Part shown: positions 25,241 through 40,400 of the stretch, piece after piece
Numbering within the stretch: the stretch's first letter is position 1
Layout of the letters: every line of letters begins with the position of its first letter
Origin: Scortum barcoo
Lineage: Eukaryota > Chordata > Actinopteri > Centrarchiformes > Terapontidae
Assembly: GCA_023238725.1 (NCBI GenBank)
Contig: CM041545.1
Span: 19,683,501-19,747,500, forward strand
Direction: 5' to 3'
Length of the DNA stretch: 64,000 bases
The notes under the pieces: model-generated
The model's input: only the letters and a program-made list of their open reading frames with translations
Databases searched by the model: none
What the model was told of the DNA's origin: nothing
Made by a program: the position numbers and the translations under genes

Positions 25241-25558
25241 GTGACAGATCTGCGTTTTTATTTACGAGGAGGCAGTGAAGGCAGCAGGTCTAACACACGA
25301 ACACACTCCTCCTTTCCTCTCCTCCTCTCCTCCTCCCCCCTGAAGCCTGAAGCTCCTCTATCTTTAGCCCTCACACGGATTACGGTGCGCGCTGTGCGGA
25401 CCGGTGCGCTCCGCTCATCTCCGTGCGCGCAAAGGCTCCTTCGCAATAAAACCAAACAAAAAAACCAAACCACGGATCTGAAACGGGAGCGATGGGGGGA
25501 TGACAGCAGCCTCCGTCCCCGCCTGCGCTTCTTCTCCGACACCGAGAAGACCCCGAGG
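25241..25558 (+). promoter_or_regulatory. npdc1: Promoter/5'UTR region of npdc1
   Basis: A CpG-rich and CT-rich block (CTCCTC repeats at 25306-25340, CpG-dense from about 25378) immediately before the npdc1 start codon. The exact start site is not visible. The frame upstream of the ATG remains open back to 25241, but it has no similarity and is taken as leader. Confidence 0.45.
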
Positions 25559-26447
25559 ATGCTGCCGCCGCCGCCGCTCTCCTGCCCGGGGAGCGCACGC
25601 CGGCTCCGGGCCTCTCCTGCGCCGCTGCCGCTGCTGCTGCTCCTGAGCGCGCTGCTGCTGTGCGCCAGCGCCAGACCTGCAGGTAAACAAACAAACAAAC
25701 AAACAAACAAACAAAGCCTCAAGAAGATTATTTTATATTATACTGTTTATCTCATCAATAATAATGCTTCTCACTCCAAGAGGACTTTTGGATACACGTG
25801 TTTTTATTTACTCTTTATTCCTCTTCTTTATATGTTTGGTAAATGAAATAGTTTCTGTTTTTTTGGGACAGGTTGAGCAGGTATGAGTGAGACACGAAAG
25901 GCACAAGGAAACCAAAACAATGGGACTCAACACATTTCCTGGTGTGCTCGCAGATTTTTATTCTGATAGTGTCACTCACAAGGAGCAGGTTCAGTTTAAT
26001 GGGGGACAAAAATAAGGATGTTAAAAAGCTGCTCTTTTAATATCTCATGACTGCCTATCAAAGTGAAGCTTTAAAAGGAATAATCCTTACTTTAGTTAGC
26101 AGCAGTGATAATGTTTGGAAAAGGAGAAAATAAAGCAACGCAGGGTACCTTTTCATATTTAAACAGCATTTTTATGAGCTGTAAGTGAGCAAAACCTTTA
26201 TATAAGTTGTCATTTGTTAACTAGTTTTTTCCTAATGAAGTAACTGGTTAATTTGAGACATTAGAAATGTGTTTGAGTGCAGTTTCATAGCTTTTTGTGA
26301 GTGTGTGTCTGTGTGTGTGTGTGTGTAATCTCACTGCTGATGATGTGTGCAGAGAAGATAATCTGCTTCTCTGGGCTTTTAACACAGAAACCCTGTGGGA
26401 GAACCAACAGCTGGACTCTCACATGTAATCTGCAGCCTTTATCTGAG

Positions 26448-26478
<31 letters not shown>

Positions 26479-26708
26479 CTGTACTGGCACTGAACATTGG
26501 CACTGAACATTCGCTTTCCATGGCCCAAGTCTGTGGATTTATAGATTTTAATGTATATTATTCCCATCCAAACTCACACCTGTCCACACATTCGTGCAGC
26601 GGTTCAGGCCTGCTGACGTCTCTGAATGAAATCAAACTGTGTGTGTGTGTGTGTGAGGATGGAGAGGATGTGACGCCGTGTCAGCTGGTGTTCTTCCCCT
26701 CCCCACTC

Positions 26709-26745
<37 letters not shown>

Positions 26746-29700
26746 CACACACACACACATGGGGTAATAATCCCAGTAATTTTCCACTTTTCATTTCCTC
26801 ACAAATTAAAATTCTACCAAGCAAATGTCATTATTTCCTCTCGAGTGTTGGCGGGGGAAGAAAAATGATGTAGAGAAGTTTTCCTGTTTCAGAATACATT
26901 TCTCTGCAAGATGGAGGCTGACTAAGCTGTTTCATCTCTCGTTCTACATGTTCAGAAAAAGAAGAATAGATATGTGGTGACATTTGGTTTTCTCTTTTTT
27001 TTGCCTGGCGTGGTGTATTTTCGACACCTGTTACATTTGCGCGCAGTAAGATTGCGTGACGGCGTGTCAGTATGTGGGCCTTTGTTCGCCTGCGTCGTGT
27101 TGAAATACCAAGTCGAGGCTAAACAACACATTTTCTCCCTCTGGTGTGAAATAACTGATCACAGCATGTCGCATAAAGTGGCTGCGCATCACTTCTATGG
27201 GATCATATAACTAAAACACAGGCACTTTAAGCAAATGGTGCTTCATTAAAGATCATTACATGTAACTGTATATTTAGGAGGCACCTGAAGGACCTTTAAA
27301 AAAGCACATTGAGTGCTCAGCGAGTCGGGTTTCAGGGCGAGTTTGCTGGAGTGTGGAGCAACAGCCTGAAGTGCATAGTAATCAGGTGGTTGATTCAGCA
27401 AACATCGACACATCATCATGTGTAAATATGCCACAAAGCTTTCACGGGTCCCGGGGATGGAAGTGATCCAAAACATCCATAAACCCAATTGGTTACATAA
27501 ACTATAACGTCCATCCTGCTGGCCGAGACACAGGAATGATTTCACCTTAACGTGCAAACTTTGGTCGCATAATTCACGTCGAATCAGCAGCACCAAATCG
27601 CTTTTTTGTTTGTTTTTTTATTGTGTGTGTGTTGCTCTAATATTAGCGTCTTTGGAGAAACATCACCTCCGCTTCTCTGTATTTCTAATTCTGCCCGGTC
27701 ATTGTTGTGTTGCCACGTCGAAATGCCAGCTTTGTCATTCCCTGAACCCACACAGGATCTGTGTGATTATTATTCATTCAGAGGGCCACGCAGCCTCTGG
27801 CCTTTTCTTCCACAAGGATTAAGCTTTAACAATTTATATCATCTCTCTCTCTCACGCACACACACGCACACACACTGGCCTCTGTTTTTTCAATTACCTC
27901 TTTTTGCCACGCGGCGAAATTAGTCATCTGTGGGGATTGAGAGCAATGAACAGTCGAGGTGGCAGGGGGTATAAAGACCACTGAGTGGATGACTGGGTTT
28001 GAGTGTAATGATTCGTATCCTCGTATGACGGCAGATAAAGTGTCGCTTACGTATGTTTGTGTGAAATTAAAAGACAAGGTTTGGGTTGGATGATGTTTTT
28101 TATCTTTTATCTTCTGGGTTCAAGAGTAAATGTGGCCTTTAGTCTGAGAGCGTTCAGATTGGAGCAGGTTTGAACTGTTAATAATAATACCACCGTTAAA
28201 AAGGTTTGATGGAAAATCGCTGCTTTGGTGTGTGTGTGTGTGTGTGAACTCTGCACCTCCAGGAAGCCATTTAGAAAATGCAGTTTAACAACAGTCCCTC
28301 TGGTTTCAAATGAATCCTCTTTGGAGCTTGTGTGGCCTTTTCCGGGGGCATTCACCGGTGAGAGAAAGAGGAAAATGACCACCTGACTGTGCGGTGGAAC
28401 AGCAATTACACAACATCCAGGAAAGACTTATTGATTGTATCGATCTGCTCCGCCGTGGTACTTGTTGCCTTGGCTTGGAGGTCTGAAAATAAATGGTCAG
28501 CCGAGGATTTGCTGTGGTGGCTTCCTCAAACCGATGCTCTCTCTTTGTCTTTCCTCTTCGTTTGGGAGCGAGCTGCTGGCGGCCAGAGCTCTCCAGGAAA
28601 TGAGAGGGCCACGATTAATCAACTTACAGAGCCGGAGTCAGCAGAGTGCAGCTGGAATGAATCACGGCGCCCTGTGCCAGCTTCAGAGCGACCTTTCCTT
28701 CCGTTGTCGTTACAGACGGTCGCGTCTTTCGTCAGCACCGTGTCACGACGGAAACCTACATCGCATGTCAACTTTGGACGCGCAGGTTTGCATGTGTTGG
28801 CAGCCACATCCTTACCAAGAATGCACCGTGGTTGAATTGTGTAATTTAAATAGGAGCAGTATCTCGAGCATCGGAGCTCACATATGCAGAAATCTGTCTG
28901 GTTTTAGAAACCACAGTAGGTGCTTTTATAAGCTGACGATGAAAAAAAAAGCATTTGCTACTAAAGCCACAGCATGCCGCAGCTTTATGGGTGAACCCAG
29001 TTAAAGAAATTCTCAACAACAGAATTAGCCTCTCAGAAAAATTGAATTGTTGCATCACAAACTCTCCTATATGACTGAACCAGCCAACAAACACAGTGGC
29101 TCTGAAGGGGAAATGGAAAAAAAACTAAATCAAGGAGCTTTTTTGGTGCACATACTTGTATAAATCCCTTTAACCTTTGTTCTGTTTGCTGCAGTGTGTG
29201 CTACTCTACTCTTCTCTAATGATAATGGCACAGTAATTATCCGCGAGTGATGGGTTAGACTTTTCCAACAACACGACACAAGTCACTGCAACAGATAGAT
29301 GAGAGGAGAGAGATAAGGCAGAAGAGACACATGAACGCACCACGGGGCACACAAACAAAGAAGAAATTCTTCACTTTTTTTTTTTTTTTTAATTCACTTC
29401 CTTTTCACCTCGATCTTTTCCCCGCTCGCGTCATTTCCTGCCTCAGCACTTGTGTGTCAAACAGGTTCGAAGTCATGCCCCATTTTCCAGAGCGTGGCAG
29501 AAAGTGTTACATGTGACAGTTACTGAATCAGATTACGGTGGGAAACCGACACCCAAGACACACTGAAACTGATAAGCAGGACAGTTTCCACGCAGTTTGC
29601 AGTAATTTTTTTTAGACTTTCTGACGCAGCTTTCCTTTCAATGAAGCTGCCACAGTCCATGTGGCAGCTCTCCCTGTTAAAGACTCGGAGCAGACTGAGC

Positions 29701-32700
29701 ACGTTTCTTTGGGGAAAACAAAGTCGACTCTTTGCTTCCATTTGTCGGCTTTTACTTTGCTCCAAATCCGATCAGAGGGGGTTTTAATGCTCACGCGAAA
29801 AAACTGCCAGAATATGCTGTTCTTTGTTGAAGCAGCTAATCAAACCCTGTTCTTTGTACATCTTCACTTCTTATTTCATGTTCAGTCAATCAATTGTTAA
29901 AAATGCCAACATCTGCCTGCCACATTACATTTTTTCCAGTGTTGAACGTCTTAAAAGTTTTTTTTTATGTATTTTTTAATTAAAATCGGTTGTATTGGAG
30001 TGGATATTGTGGATGTGTTACTCCTCTACCACAGTGTGTGTGAACTTGTTTTACCTTAAAATAAATACGAGATTATTTGCTTTTGCCTTTTCCTTTATTA
30101 AAATGATTAAAATAGACACCTGAAAAATCAAGGTGCTTCCCCGCATTGATGCAAAACTTGCATAGAAGCAGCTACATGTCCATTAGGTTTTTATCGAGAA
30201 TATTTAAAACTTATAAATTCAAATTTATTGATAAACTTCTCATAACTAACATAGTGTATCATCATGATATTGTCTAATTCTCAGTCTCAGTACTCGCTCA
30301 CTTGCTTGTCCCAGTTGATGTCGGTGACAACGAAGCACTAGAAAGAGGCCGCCTGGCATTTGTGTGTTTTTGTCATTTGAGAGTGAAGCATGGTGGAGCA
30401 GTTACGCAAAAAATCACACACAGGACTACACACACACACGTTATCCATGTGGAAATAAACTGTGTGGTTACGTATCAAGTGAAGAGCTCCAAGCAGAGCT
30501 CTTTAATGTTTCCACTTGATTTGGAGTGTTTGGCTTACTTCCTGTCTGCTATCGGAGGGTCAGGAAACACACACAATGGGAGTTTATGAACCCCGTTTGA
30601 CCTACCCATTTCCTTCTTCCTCTCTAAGTCTCTCTCACACGCACACACACACACACTTACAGATTGGGTGACATTTGTTGTACTGTATCTGCACAACAGC
30701 TTGAAGGAGCACAAGTTAGCAGTGACATGAAATTGAGCGCTTCTGAGTGTGCATCTGTGTGTTTCTGTATCTGTGTGTGTGTGTGGGTGTTTATCAGGCT
30801 GTGTGAGAGTGCCTCTGTTTGCTGGCAGAGCTGCTGCTGAGCACACAGCTTGGCAACAGCAGCAGCAGATGGTTAGTAAAGTCATTTTTCGCTCCTGTTC
30901 CAAGGACTACTTTCTGAGTCCCCGAGTTACGTAATGTTTTTTCACACCTCCACCGTCCTCGCAGATGCCGAACGACCTGATGTGCTGCACGAACATGAGT
31001 TTTTTTCTGCTGCCTCCATCTTCCCTGCCAGTCTCTTGTTTCGTGTTCGTCCTCCCGTCTCTCTGAGGTCTCTAATTAGCGCCGGCGTTGTGTGGGAGGC
31101 ACGTTGATGCACGGCCGCCTCCTATGGCGACTTGACGTTTGTTACGCTGGTTAAAAAGATTTGAGCTGCTTTGTTGTGTGATTATCTGGATGAGCATCTT
31201 CAGTGGCTCAGCTGTGTAAAAACGCTAAAAATGTAAGATATTGCAAAGTAGTTGTAACAAAAGAGGTTTTCCGCTGTTGGAGAGAGGAAACGAATGCCAG
31301 TTTTGACATATTTGACTGCAGCTCTTTCTGCATTTTCACACTTTCTTTGCTTTTTTTCTCACCCTCTTCTTACATTCACAATGAAGTGCACGTGTCTGGG
31401 TGTGTGTTGGTGTATACATTTACTGTAATGTAATTATCTGCGTTAATGTGACTACAGCAGGTTCCACCAAATTAATTTCCCACGTGATGAATAAAAGACG
31501 AAGAGCTGAGCGGAGGTGCCGAGATCCTGCCGCCATACTTGTAAAGGGTGCAGAAAATATCGAACACATTGATTTCTTGCTTTCATAACAGGGTTTAAAT
31601 GCCTCTAACGCTGTTTGTCTTGGACACCTCTGATTCATTTGTGTGGCAGGAGGTTGTCTTTTTTGTGCACGATGACGCGCAGGGTCGGGACAAATACGGG
31701 AAATAATTCAGGAGTCCACTGAGATACGGCCCACTGTGATTATCACTACATTATTGCACCAATACATTCTCCTGTGATGCCGAGGCGTTGATGTATATTA
31801 GTTTTACTGCAGATAATTTCACACTGGAGCTTTTTATTACTGTCTGTCTGACATTTAAATGATAGTGCATGTTCTGTGTGAGAGTAAAGCCTTTGTTCGA
31901 ATCATTTGTCCGAGAATTTCTGTGAAAAGTGAAAACACTTCATAATGCAGTGAATAAATTCACAAAAATTCCTCCTTCTTTTTGAAAACTCTTTCAAAAG
32001 ACCTGACGCACTGACAAAAGAGCCAGTTTGGTCTTCAGATGTAATGAATATAAGGATGAAACATCAACGGGAGCGGTCGACAGTCTTTTGGGAACAGTTT
32101 CGTATGAAAAAGATGTGCACGTGTTTCTGATGTGTAAAATGTTCACCAGCTTAGTTTAGATTCTTAGCATGCTAGCATTTGTTAATTATTGGAGAAATTA
32201 ATGATCTGACCTGGTGATGGTTCAAGATGAAAAGTCACCAAAACTATTAGACTTTGTCGTTAAGGAAACATGGATTTCTGTACAAACTTTCATGACAATC
32301 CTTTAAAATTTTTTGCAGATATTTCAGGCTGGATCCAAGTGGTGGACTGATCCGTTAACGCACCAACCAACTATACCATCATAGAGTCACCTAGAATGGC
32401 TAAAAATATATTTTCAAGGTAGTTTTTCCTCTTTAGTTGTATATTCTGTCGCTACCACATTGTAAATTATGCTGTGATTCCCAGATCTAGTTACATGCGC
32501 ACATACAAACACACTGACACATCTGACAGATTTAGTGTAAATTCGCTAACCTTCCCAGTGAGGAGAGGTCAAGGAGTTTGAGACGCGAATGGATTGTTTG
32601 ATCTGCGAGACGAGTGCAGTCATCTGTACCCGATCCGGGCCTAAACTACCCTTGATCCTCAAACAGTCGCTGGATCAAAGAGTTGTAAAAACTGGGTGGT

Positions 32701-35700
32701 GGAATAATTTGACGACGGGACTCGCAGGTGAGGAGAATGAGAGGAGGAGAGAGAGAGAGAGGGATGTAATGAAAGGAGGAGGTTTAAAGATCTTTAGAAA
32801 GGGCAGGAGACGATACCAGCAGCGTCCTGTGTCTTGCTTATGTGGGTCATATTAAAACTGTTTCATAACCAGTTTTAAACTCCACAGAGCGCATTTGAGC
32901 GCTTTATTTTAAGGGAAAAAAGCCTCTCAAATGTGAAAATTAGCTGTTTTTCATCTTGAGAATAAACTGGGGAGTGCTGCCTGGAAAAAAAACAGCAAGT
33001 CAGAAATGTCAGCTTCGGTTCTGGGAATTGCGCCGGGCATTTTTCATAATTTTATGACATTTTATTGACCAGCCGACTTACCGAGGAAGTAATTTGCAGA
33101 TTAATATTGAAAAAAGCATTTGCTGCTGCACATTGCACATTAAGATAATTAGGTACTTAAAATTTATTTGATCAACTTCTATTAAAGCTATTGAGAATTT
33201 CTTGGGCTACTTCCAACGAGGAGAGACCTGGCATTGCTTCAAAAGTCAGCGTGGACAGCAGCGTGGGAATAAAGCAGAGTCTGTAATTACCCCCGTGTTT
33301 GTGAGTGAGAATGTCAGCTAATAGATATGCAGCAGAGGGCTAAAGGGAGACCACAGCAGTCGTCTTTCATGGTGTTACGACATCAACATGTGCTCAGACA
33401 CGTGCCCATAAATGAAATCCTCTCACTCTGTGTTCAAATCTAAAATACCACGAGGACAGAAATGATCAGACAAAGGTTTGATACCTGGAGGGAAATTAAA
33501 GGAAGGCATGTTGCCTGTAAAATTAGACGCCGTGACAGCTGAGGGAGGAAGAGCAGAGAAAATAATTAAGAGAGAGAACTTGGATTGTGTCGGGAATGAG
33601 GGGGCTCGGCGCACGAGCACGCTACGCTCGCAGGGATGAGGAATAACTTGGCAACGTGGGCCGGAGCAGATGAGGCAGCAATTAAACGCGGGGCGGACAG
33701 AGTCGTTGCTAGGCCGTGGGAACAGAAAAAGACAGAGCGTGCCTTTAAACAACACGAGACGCACGGGTAGTCGTCTACCTGCGTGTTGGTTTTGTGTCAG
33801 CGTGATTCACGACGCCGAGCAAAAACATTTGCCTTTCTGTCCGCAGATATGGCAGCGATTAAACCTCAGCCTCTGATGTTTCACAGGAATTAGAGATGCT
33901 CCTGCTCTCTGTGTTTCTCTGACACCAACAGAAAAGAAAAACAAAGCCTCTCAGATTACACCTGCGTCACTCTCCGAGGCAGACCAGTCGCTGACAGAGG
34001 ACGTGGACGTGCGTGTCCTCCTGTCTGTGCTGCAGATGAAACGATGTGTGGACATGCGTGAAAAATGTGTGTTTCTGAATGGGTGTGTAATGAGTCTGTC
34101 TCTGCGCTGTTTTTGCTGTCTGAGCTGTTCGCACGCTTGTGATGTTGTTTTGGATTTTATTAGCATTTCTTTTTAGCTTTAATGAGTTTGCAGCAGTGTC
34201 GAGAAGATGTTTTTATCTGTACTGCAACAGGTAGCGTGTGCAAAATGTAATTGGTGTTTTCAAAATGTGACTACACTCCCTTTTCAGTGACCTTTTCAGA
34301 GAAATATATGGACTAAATCTGAATTCATACAATTTACCCTCAACCACTGTATCAAAAACAGACCATGAAATGCAGAATAAAAGCAACATTTTTGCTTTTA
34401 ACTGACAAAGGTATAAAAAAAAACTCAAATGACTTAAGTTCATCATCAGATATAACAGACAAAGTCAGACAGAGCAGCAGCTGTATGGGGAAAAGGGACA
34501 ATGGACATCAACTCCATGTAAGAAAAAGTAAGAATAACAAATACTTCGATCAACAAGTGTCAAGTCCTGAGCACATAGCAACCGAATACTAAAGATTGAA
34601 TCTTGGAATAGATATTATCTATTTTTGTTTCAGGCAGTGTTTTTATGTTTTGCAATTTTTAATCACAACAAGTGGGGATTAAATACATTGATGGATGGAT
34701 GTGTTACAACACACTAAGTGTGCATATATTCATACACGGCTACAAAGGTACAGCGGTGGCAGTCGCCTCCTCTGTCATCTCTGCAACGCTCCCCGTCAGC
34801 GCATGTGCTCCTTCAGTAACACATCTTTCCTGGTATTACAGGCCTTGTTGCCATGGTGGTCACAGAGGTTTCCCCCCCTCAGCGATCTCCTGCCGTCTCT
34901 AATTTTCTCCTCTTATGTAGCAATTGAGAAAAATCTGGTTATGAAAGAAGCAATGGCTGCGTTCTGTTGCAAAACAGAGAGGCGATATTGCTTTTTTATT
35001 GTATCTCATAGCAACTAAGTGAGACCTGATTTATCACCGCCACATCGCGGAGGAGGTAAGTAATAGATTAATAAAACAGTTGGCCTCTTTGAGCACTTAC
35101 ATACTTGACAAAAAATGCTCCTGTCTCACTTGCTGCTGAGTTTGCATGATGCGCCGAGGTCAGAGCGATTTCTTTTCACATTTTTCTCACAAAGGGGGGG
35201 TTTGCAACACTGACTGGTCACATGTAGACCTTTAAGACCCATTGTCCCTCAGAAATGCTGGGTTCGTCCCCTGTCTAACCACCTTGTATCGTCTCCTCTC
35301 TGTTTATGCCGTTCACCTTCAGCCAGCCTGCTGTGCGGCTCCGCTGGGCTCATTATCCGCTCCGGCTGCGTCCCACTGCTCCACCTGCTCTCTGCTACCA
35401 AACATACCCGCTGCGGTTCTGTGACCCACTTCTCCACCTCTCTGTGTGTCTTCGGCTGTGTGTTTGTGTGTTTACCTAAATGCACTGTTTGGGCTCTGCA
35501 CCGTCAAGCCGGCAGTAATCAGGTCAAGCGATTATCCAACCTGATAGCGGGCAGATCTGGGAGAGAGCAGCCGCTGATCACTCTTTGCGTTGGTTTAACC
35601 CGGCTCAGATTGCCAAACAGGCGGGGCGCACCACATTGTGAAATGTGGAAAATGATTCAAAATGGACTTTTCTCATTGTGCAAACATACTTCTCCTATCT

Positions 35701-37445
35701 GGAAAAACCTCGCCCATCCAGAGGCCACAATGAGGTTACAGCTTAAAGCTATTGTATGAATAAAACAGCGATGCCATGATGTGATTCTGACATTAGCAGA
35801 CGCTCTGTTGGAGGGCAGGTGTTTCACCTCTGAATGGAGCTGACCCGTCCACTGATGAAATGAGGGGCAGATTATAAAGTTCAGAGCGTTTACACTGCTT
35901 CTTTCCACACAAAGTTGTTTAACAGCATAAACAAAAGCATAATTTCTGCATCACAGCAATGTGATCAGGATATTCACCAAACTGTCGTCTCGCTCTCTCT
36001 CTCGCCCAGGTGACAGTAAGTGTCCCGGCCATTTAGACTGTGCCAAAGAGAGACGCCACTTCTGCAGGCCGGGCTCCTCCCGCTGCGGCCCCTGCCTCTC
36101 CTCATTGGAGGAGAACGAGGAAGGACGCTGCGTTCTGAGGAAGATGCACCAACAGCAAGGTATGAAATTAAAATACATACACTCGAGCAGCTTTGCGTTC
36201 ACCGCACGTAAAGCTCAACGTTCGATCACATTACAGCTCATTTTTCAGACATTTTCGCTACTTTAGGTGAAGTCAGTTTCCTCTGGCAGAGTTGGTGAAC
36301 TGAACTGAGATTGAAAAATGGAAAATCAGAAAAGACACCCTTCACCAGAAATTCATTGCATTTATGTGTGCACAAATAACTTTAAAATTTAAGGCTAATG
36401 TCTGCAAAGAGATAGAAGTACAATGGATTGACTTCAGAATAATCTATATATTATTAGTAGTACTAAAATATTAGTATTTTATGTATTTATACAATAGAAC
36501 ACATAAGACACATGAAAGACAAGACATAAGACAATAAGATGTAAGGGAGATAATTATTTATTGCTGCCCCTGGTGTTTTCGTAGTTCAACACAACTCGAC
36601 ACAAGCATTACATTCATTGAAAATTAGAGCTGAAATGATAAGTTGATTAATTGTTTGACTAAAAAAATAATCTGCAGCTATTTTGATGATTGATTAATCA
36701 TGTAAGTTTAATCAAATATCCTCTGGTTCTATAAAGATCTGCTGCTTTTCTTTGTCTTATATCACTGTAAAATTGTAAGTACATATTTTTTATCCACAGT
36801 GCGATTAATTAAGATGCATATTTGCACACTTAATGAACTAAAACACAGAAAAGATTACGCTTGATGAGTTAAGATGAGTTAAGTGAGGACTGATGAATAA
36901 CCTGGTTGTGCTTATTCACATCTCAGCTTCAATTCCAGTTAGATAACCTGCTTTAAGTTTCCAACGACAGCTACAACAATCGCTCCTCTCCAGTTTTAAT
37001 TAAATTATTTGAGGGCAGACAGGTCTAAATGCACTGGCTGCCTTGCCGTCGCTCTTCCTCTGTTCTCTAACGTCGCTGCCCACATCCCTCTTCCACCCCA
37101 CCTCTCTCTCAATTGCCTATTGATTCTGTGCTCTCCTTCTCCCCCCTCTGTCAGCCTCAGTTTGATCTCTTTATTCGCCCCCTCTTTCGGTGCCTCGTGC
37201 GTCTCCTCCGATTCGCTCTCTTCTCTCGTCCACTTATCTCCTCTCTGCGTCCTTGTTTGTGCTTCTCGCTCTCCCTCTCCCTCGCCTCTCCCGTCCATGT
37301 CTCTGACGAACGTGGTGCAGTCTGATCCTCTGTGTTTTTAATCCGCCCCTGCCCCTGCTGTGTCTGCAACACACACACACATACACACCACACACACATG
37401 CACATGCACCACCCTGCACTGCCGGCTTTAATCACTTAGATGACA

Positions 37446-37483
<38 letters not shown>

Positions 37484-40400
37484 CTCCATCACTGAATCTA
37501 ATGTAATTCAGGCTGCAAAAAATAAGTGCATTGCACTTTCTCTGGCACGTGCTTGCCAAGCGTTTCAATACGGCAGCTGCAGATATTAGAGAGAGAAAGA
37601 AATGGAAACATCCTGTGTGTCTTTGAACGCACCGGCTTGCCTCTGCACGACTCTGTGTGTCTGGTGAGTGAGTGTGTGTGTGTGTGTGTGTGTGTGTCTG
37701 CATGTATTTATGTCTGTTGGTGGAGCAGGATTAATCATTTAGATGGGTCTGCGGCACGAGAGGATACAGTACAAACTTGGCTCAAATTATTGGCGGCAGC
37801 ATCAGAGGGAGAAGTAAACATGAGAAGGAGTCGAGCGTGAGGATGTTCTGGAGAGAAAGGTCACATCACGCAGGAGGAGGAGAGAGTCTTGTTTTTGCAG
37901 CTCACTTGTAGGAAAATAAGACCTGATCAGTTTTTAGAATTTGGGCTTTGCATCGTATTTGTATTTGTATTTGTGTGATGCTCTGTGTTGTGAATCCAGC
38001 ACACTGTGGGCCTGAGCTAAGCTCCCTAAAGCGGTTACATAAACCCCCGAAAGACCACAGAACACAGTGATCCGCATGGGAGACCGAATCTGTCTCTTTT
38101 TCATGCACACGTATACACACAAAAACACACACAAAATGTTGAAATGAAAGACAGTTTCTCTCCTAGATGTGCCACATTTGGTTTATTTGGTTTGTCGGGG
38201 GCAGCGCACATCTCTTAATGCATCAAAACACAATAAAGTAGTAGTTTTGTTTGGTAAATTACACCTCTAAATTCACTCTGTTGTCGCTTCAGAGGAAATA
38301 TGCTGAAATATGATGGTTGTATTTTCAGGAGTGAGCCACTCTGAGCCAATCAAATATTTTAGTGTGCGCGCGCGCATGCAAAGCACGAAAAATCCCCCAT
38401 TTTCAAAACCGAAACTGTGACGCACGATGATGATATGTCTGCAGCCCCAATATAAAGTCGGGTAATTCTCCCTTTGTGTCATACGCACTCCAGCTCATGA
38501 CTAAACCTTTGTTTTGTCGGCAGGCGCAGAAAAATTGACCCATTTGTTCTTCCGATTCAGTTTCTAGCTGAAGTCTTACAAAACCACATCTCATTCTCCC
38601 CTGGGGACTGAATAAAGTACGCTCGAATTTTCAGCTTTTCTGCTTTTCTATTGAATAATGTTTTTAGAGAATTAGACGCTGAGAAATTATTTGTGTTTAG
38701 TCAGTATGTACGGCAGTCGTGAGATACAACTATGTTCTTAAAATAAAAGAGACTGACCGGGATACCACTGTAATCCTCATTTTACATAACCCTGGATTGC
38801 CCTCTCAAGCTTAAAAGTAAAGTGTAAGGCGACTTTATCTACTGCTATGAGACATTTTTTATTTTCATACACAACTGGCTCACACAGTCGCTAAAATATT
38901 CATCAATGTACCTTTAATAACCGACCTGTGTCTGAAGCATTTATCTTCATAAGATCAGCAAAGTGGTTAATATTTTTCAATTAAATCAACTGGTGTATTA
39001 TATAAAAAAACCCCACTCTCTACAGGATAATTATTGATGGCATGGCTAATGTTCAACTTTCCCTAACCCTCAAGTATGGGATTATGTTCCTGTTCCTGTC
39101 ATGGCACTAAAGCCACATATTTTACTGTAATGTTCCTCTTTCCAACTTCCTCCTCTCTAAATCACGCTTCTTATATTTCATTTGAATTATTATACCAGCG
39201 CTTCTCTGTCAAATATTATCATACTTCTGTGGCCTTGTTTGTTGGTGTGTTCATGTGGTTTGGAAATTGTAGGAATTAAAGCTTACTCTGCCTTTGCAAT
39301 CACTGAAAATCACTCTGTACGGAGTCTGAAATGTCTAATAATTCACCTGCTCTGCTCAGAGAGGATGGACCTGCACAGTAGGTGAACAAGTGAGGCAGGC
39401 AGCACTTTTTATTGGAAGTAGGACCGGCTTGTATTTGACATGGAGGTGTGCACTGCCATTGGTAAACATACAGTACGCCTGGAGGCCGCTTCCTTTTGTT
39501 TTGTTTTGTAAGATTCACTGCGGATGGTATGTTTCTTTTTAAGCTATAAAACTGTGTATGTGCTAAAGGCAGGGCTCGCTCCATGTAGCTCTTTTCTCTC
39601 TCACATATCCCCGGACTGGACTGTTTGTTCCCTCCTTTTGTTGCGTATGTGAGTTTATGTCGTTCTCTGTGATGTAACACACAAAAGAGCAGCCAACAGA
39701 GTCTAAAGACAAAGACTCTCCAACAGCTGCTGAGCTGTGCGACACGCAAGATGAACAAATGTCCCTCTTCAGTTTACTTTGATAACACAAACATGGATAA
39801 ATAAACCGATAGAGGCCAGTTTTAGTTTTCTGATAATGAAATAAACATTGTTTTACACGCTTTCAGTGATGTAGTGAGTTGCTAACAACAGGCTGAAATG
39901 AATGATATCACTGCTGTTTCATATGAAAGTTTAATTTATGTACTTTTGATGTTAATCCAATCAATTTCTAGAAGTAACACTGCTTCCACACTTTGAGTCC
40001 AACTTAGACCTCCCGTCAGCAGGGAAAGTGATCTGCTGATGGATTCATGTGGAGGCGTCTTCTGCAGTTTTGACACTATCAACACCTGCAGTCAGTGATT
40101 GTTACGGCTGTGCTTTTTTTTTCATGAAGTGATTAACGAAGTGAAAATGAGAGAGAGAGACGGACAGAGAGATGAATCCGGCTCTCTGTGAATGACTGAC
40201 CGCTGTTATTTTACCATGTTAGATGCGTCATCTCTCATTTTTGTTTTTTAAAATAAAAAAATGTACTTTTCTAAATGCATTTTTAACTTTATTTGAAAAA
40301 TATATATTAAATGAAATACTTGATATATTCTTATATTTCAGATGATGTTGAAAAGCAAAATATTTTTCTATTTTCAACATTGGGTCTGTTGTAGAAAACT

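Noticed and set aside
25258..25722. Long minus-strand open frames opposite npdc1 exon 1
   Set aside because: They are shadows of the GC-rich leader and signal peptide region, with low-complexity Arg/Ala/Ser text.
28389..29004. Two overlapping plus-strand open frames of 148 and 189 codons in npdc1 intron 1
   Set aside because: No recognisable similarity or domain; both frames are open in the same stretch and no splice context ties them to npdc1. Best explained by chance in a moderately GC-rich segment.
37005..37435. Open frames on both strands around 37 kb
   Set aside because: The region is a pyrimidine-rich tract beside microsatellites; the predicted peptides are Arg/Glu or Leu/Ser/Pro repeats without family resemblance.
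39300..39758. 152-codon minus-strand open frame in npdc1 intron 2
   Set aside because: Composition is random-looking with scattered Cys and basic runs, no homologue is recognised, and overlapping frames are also open.
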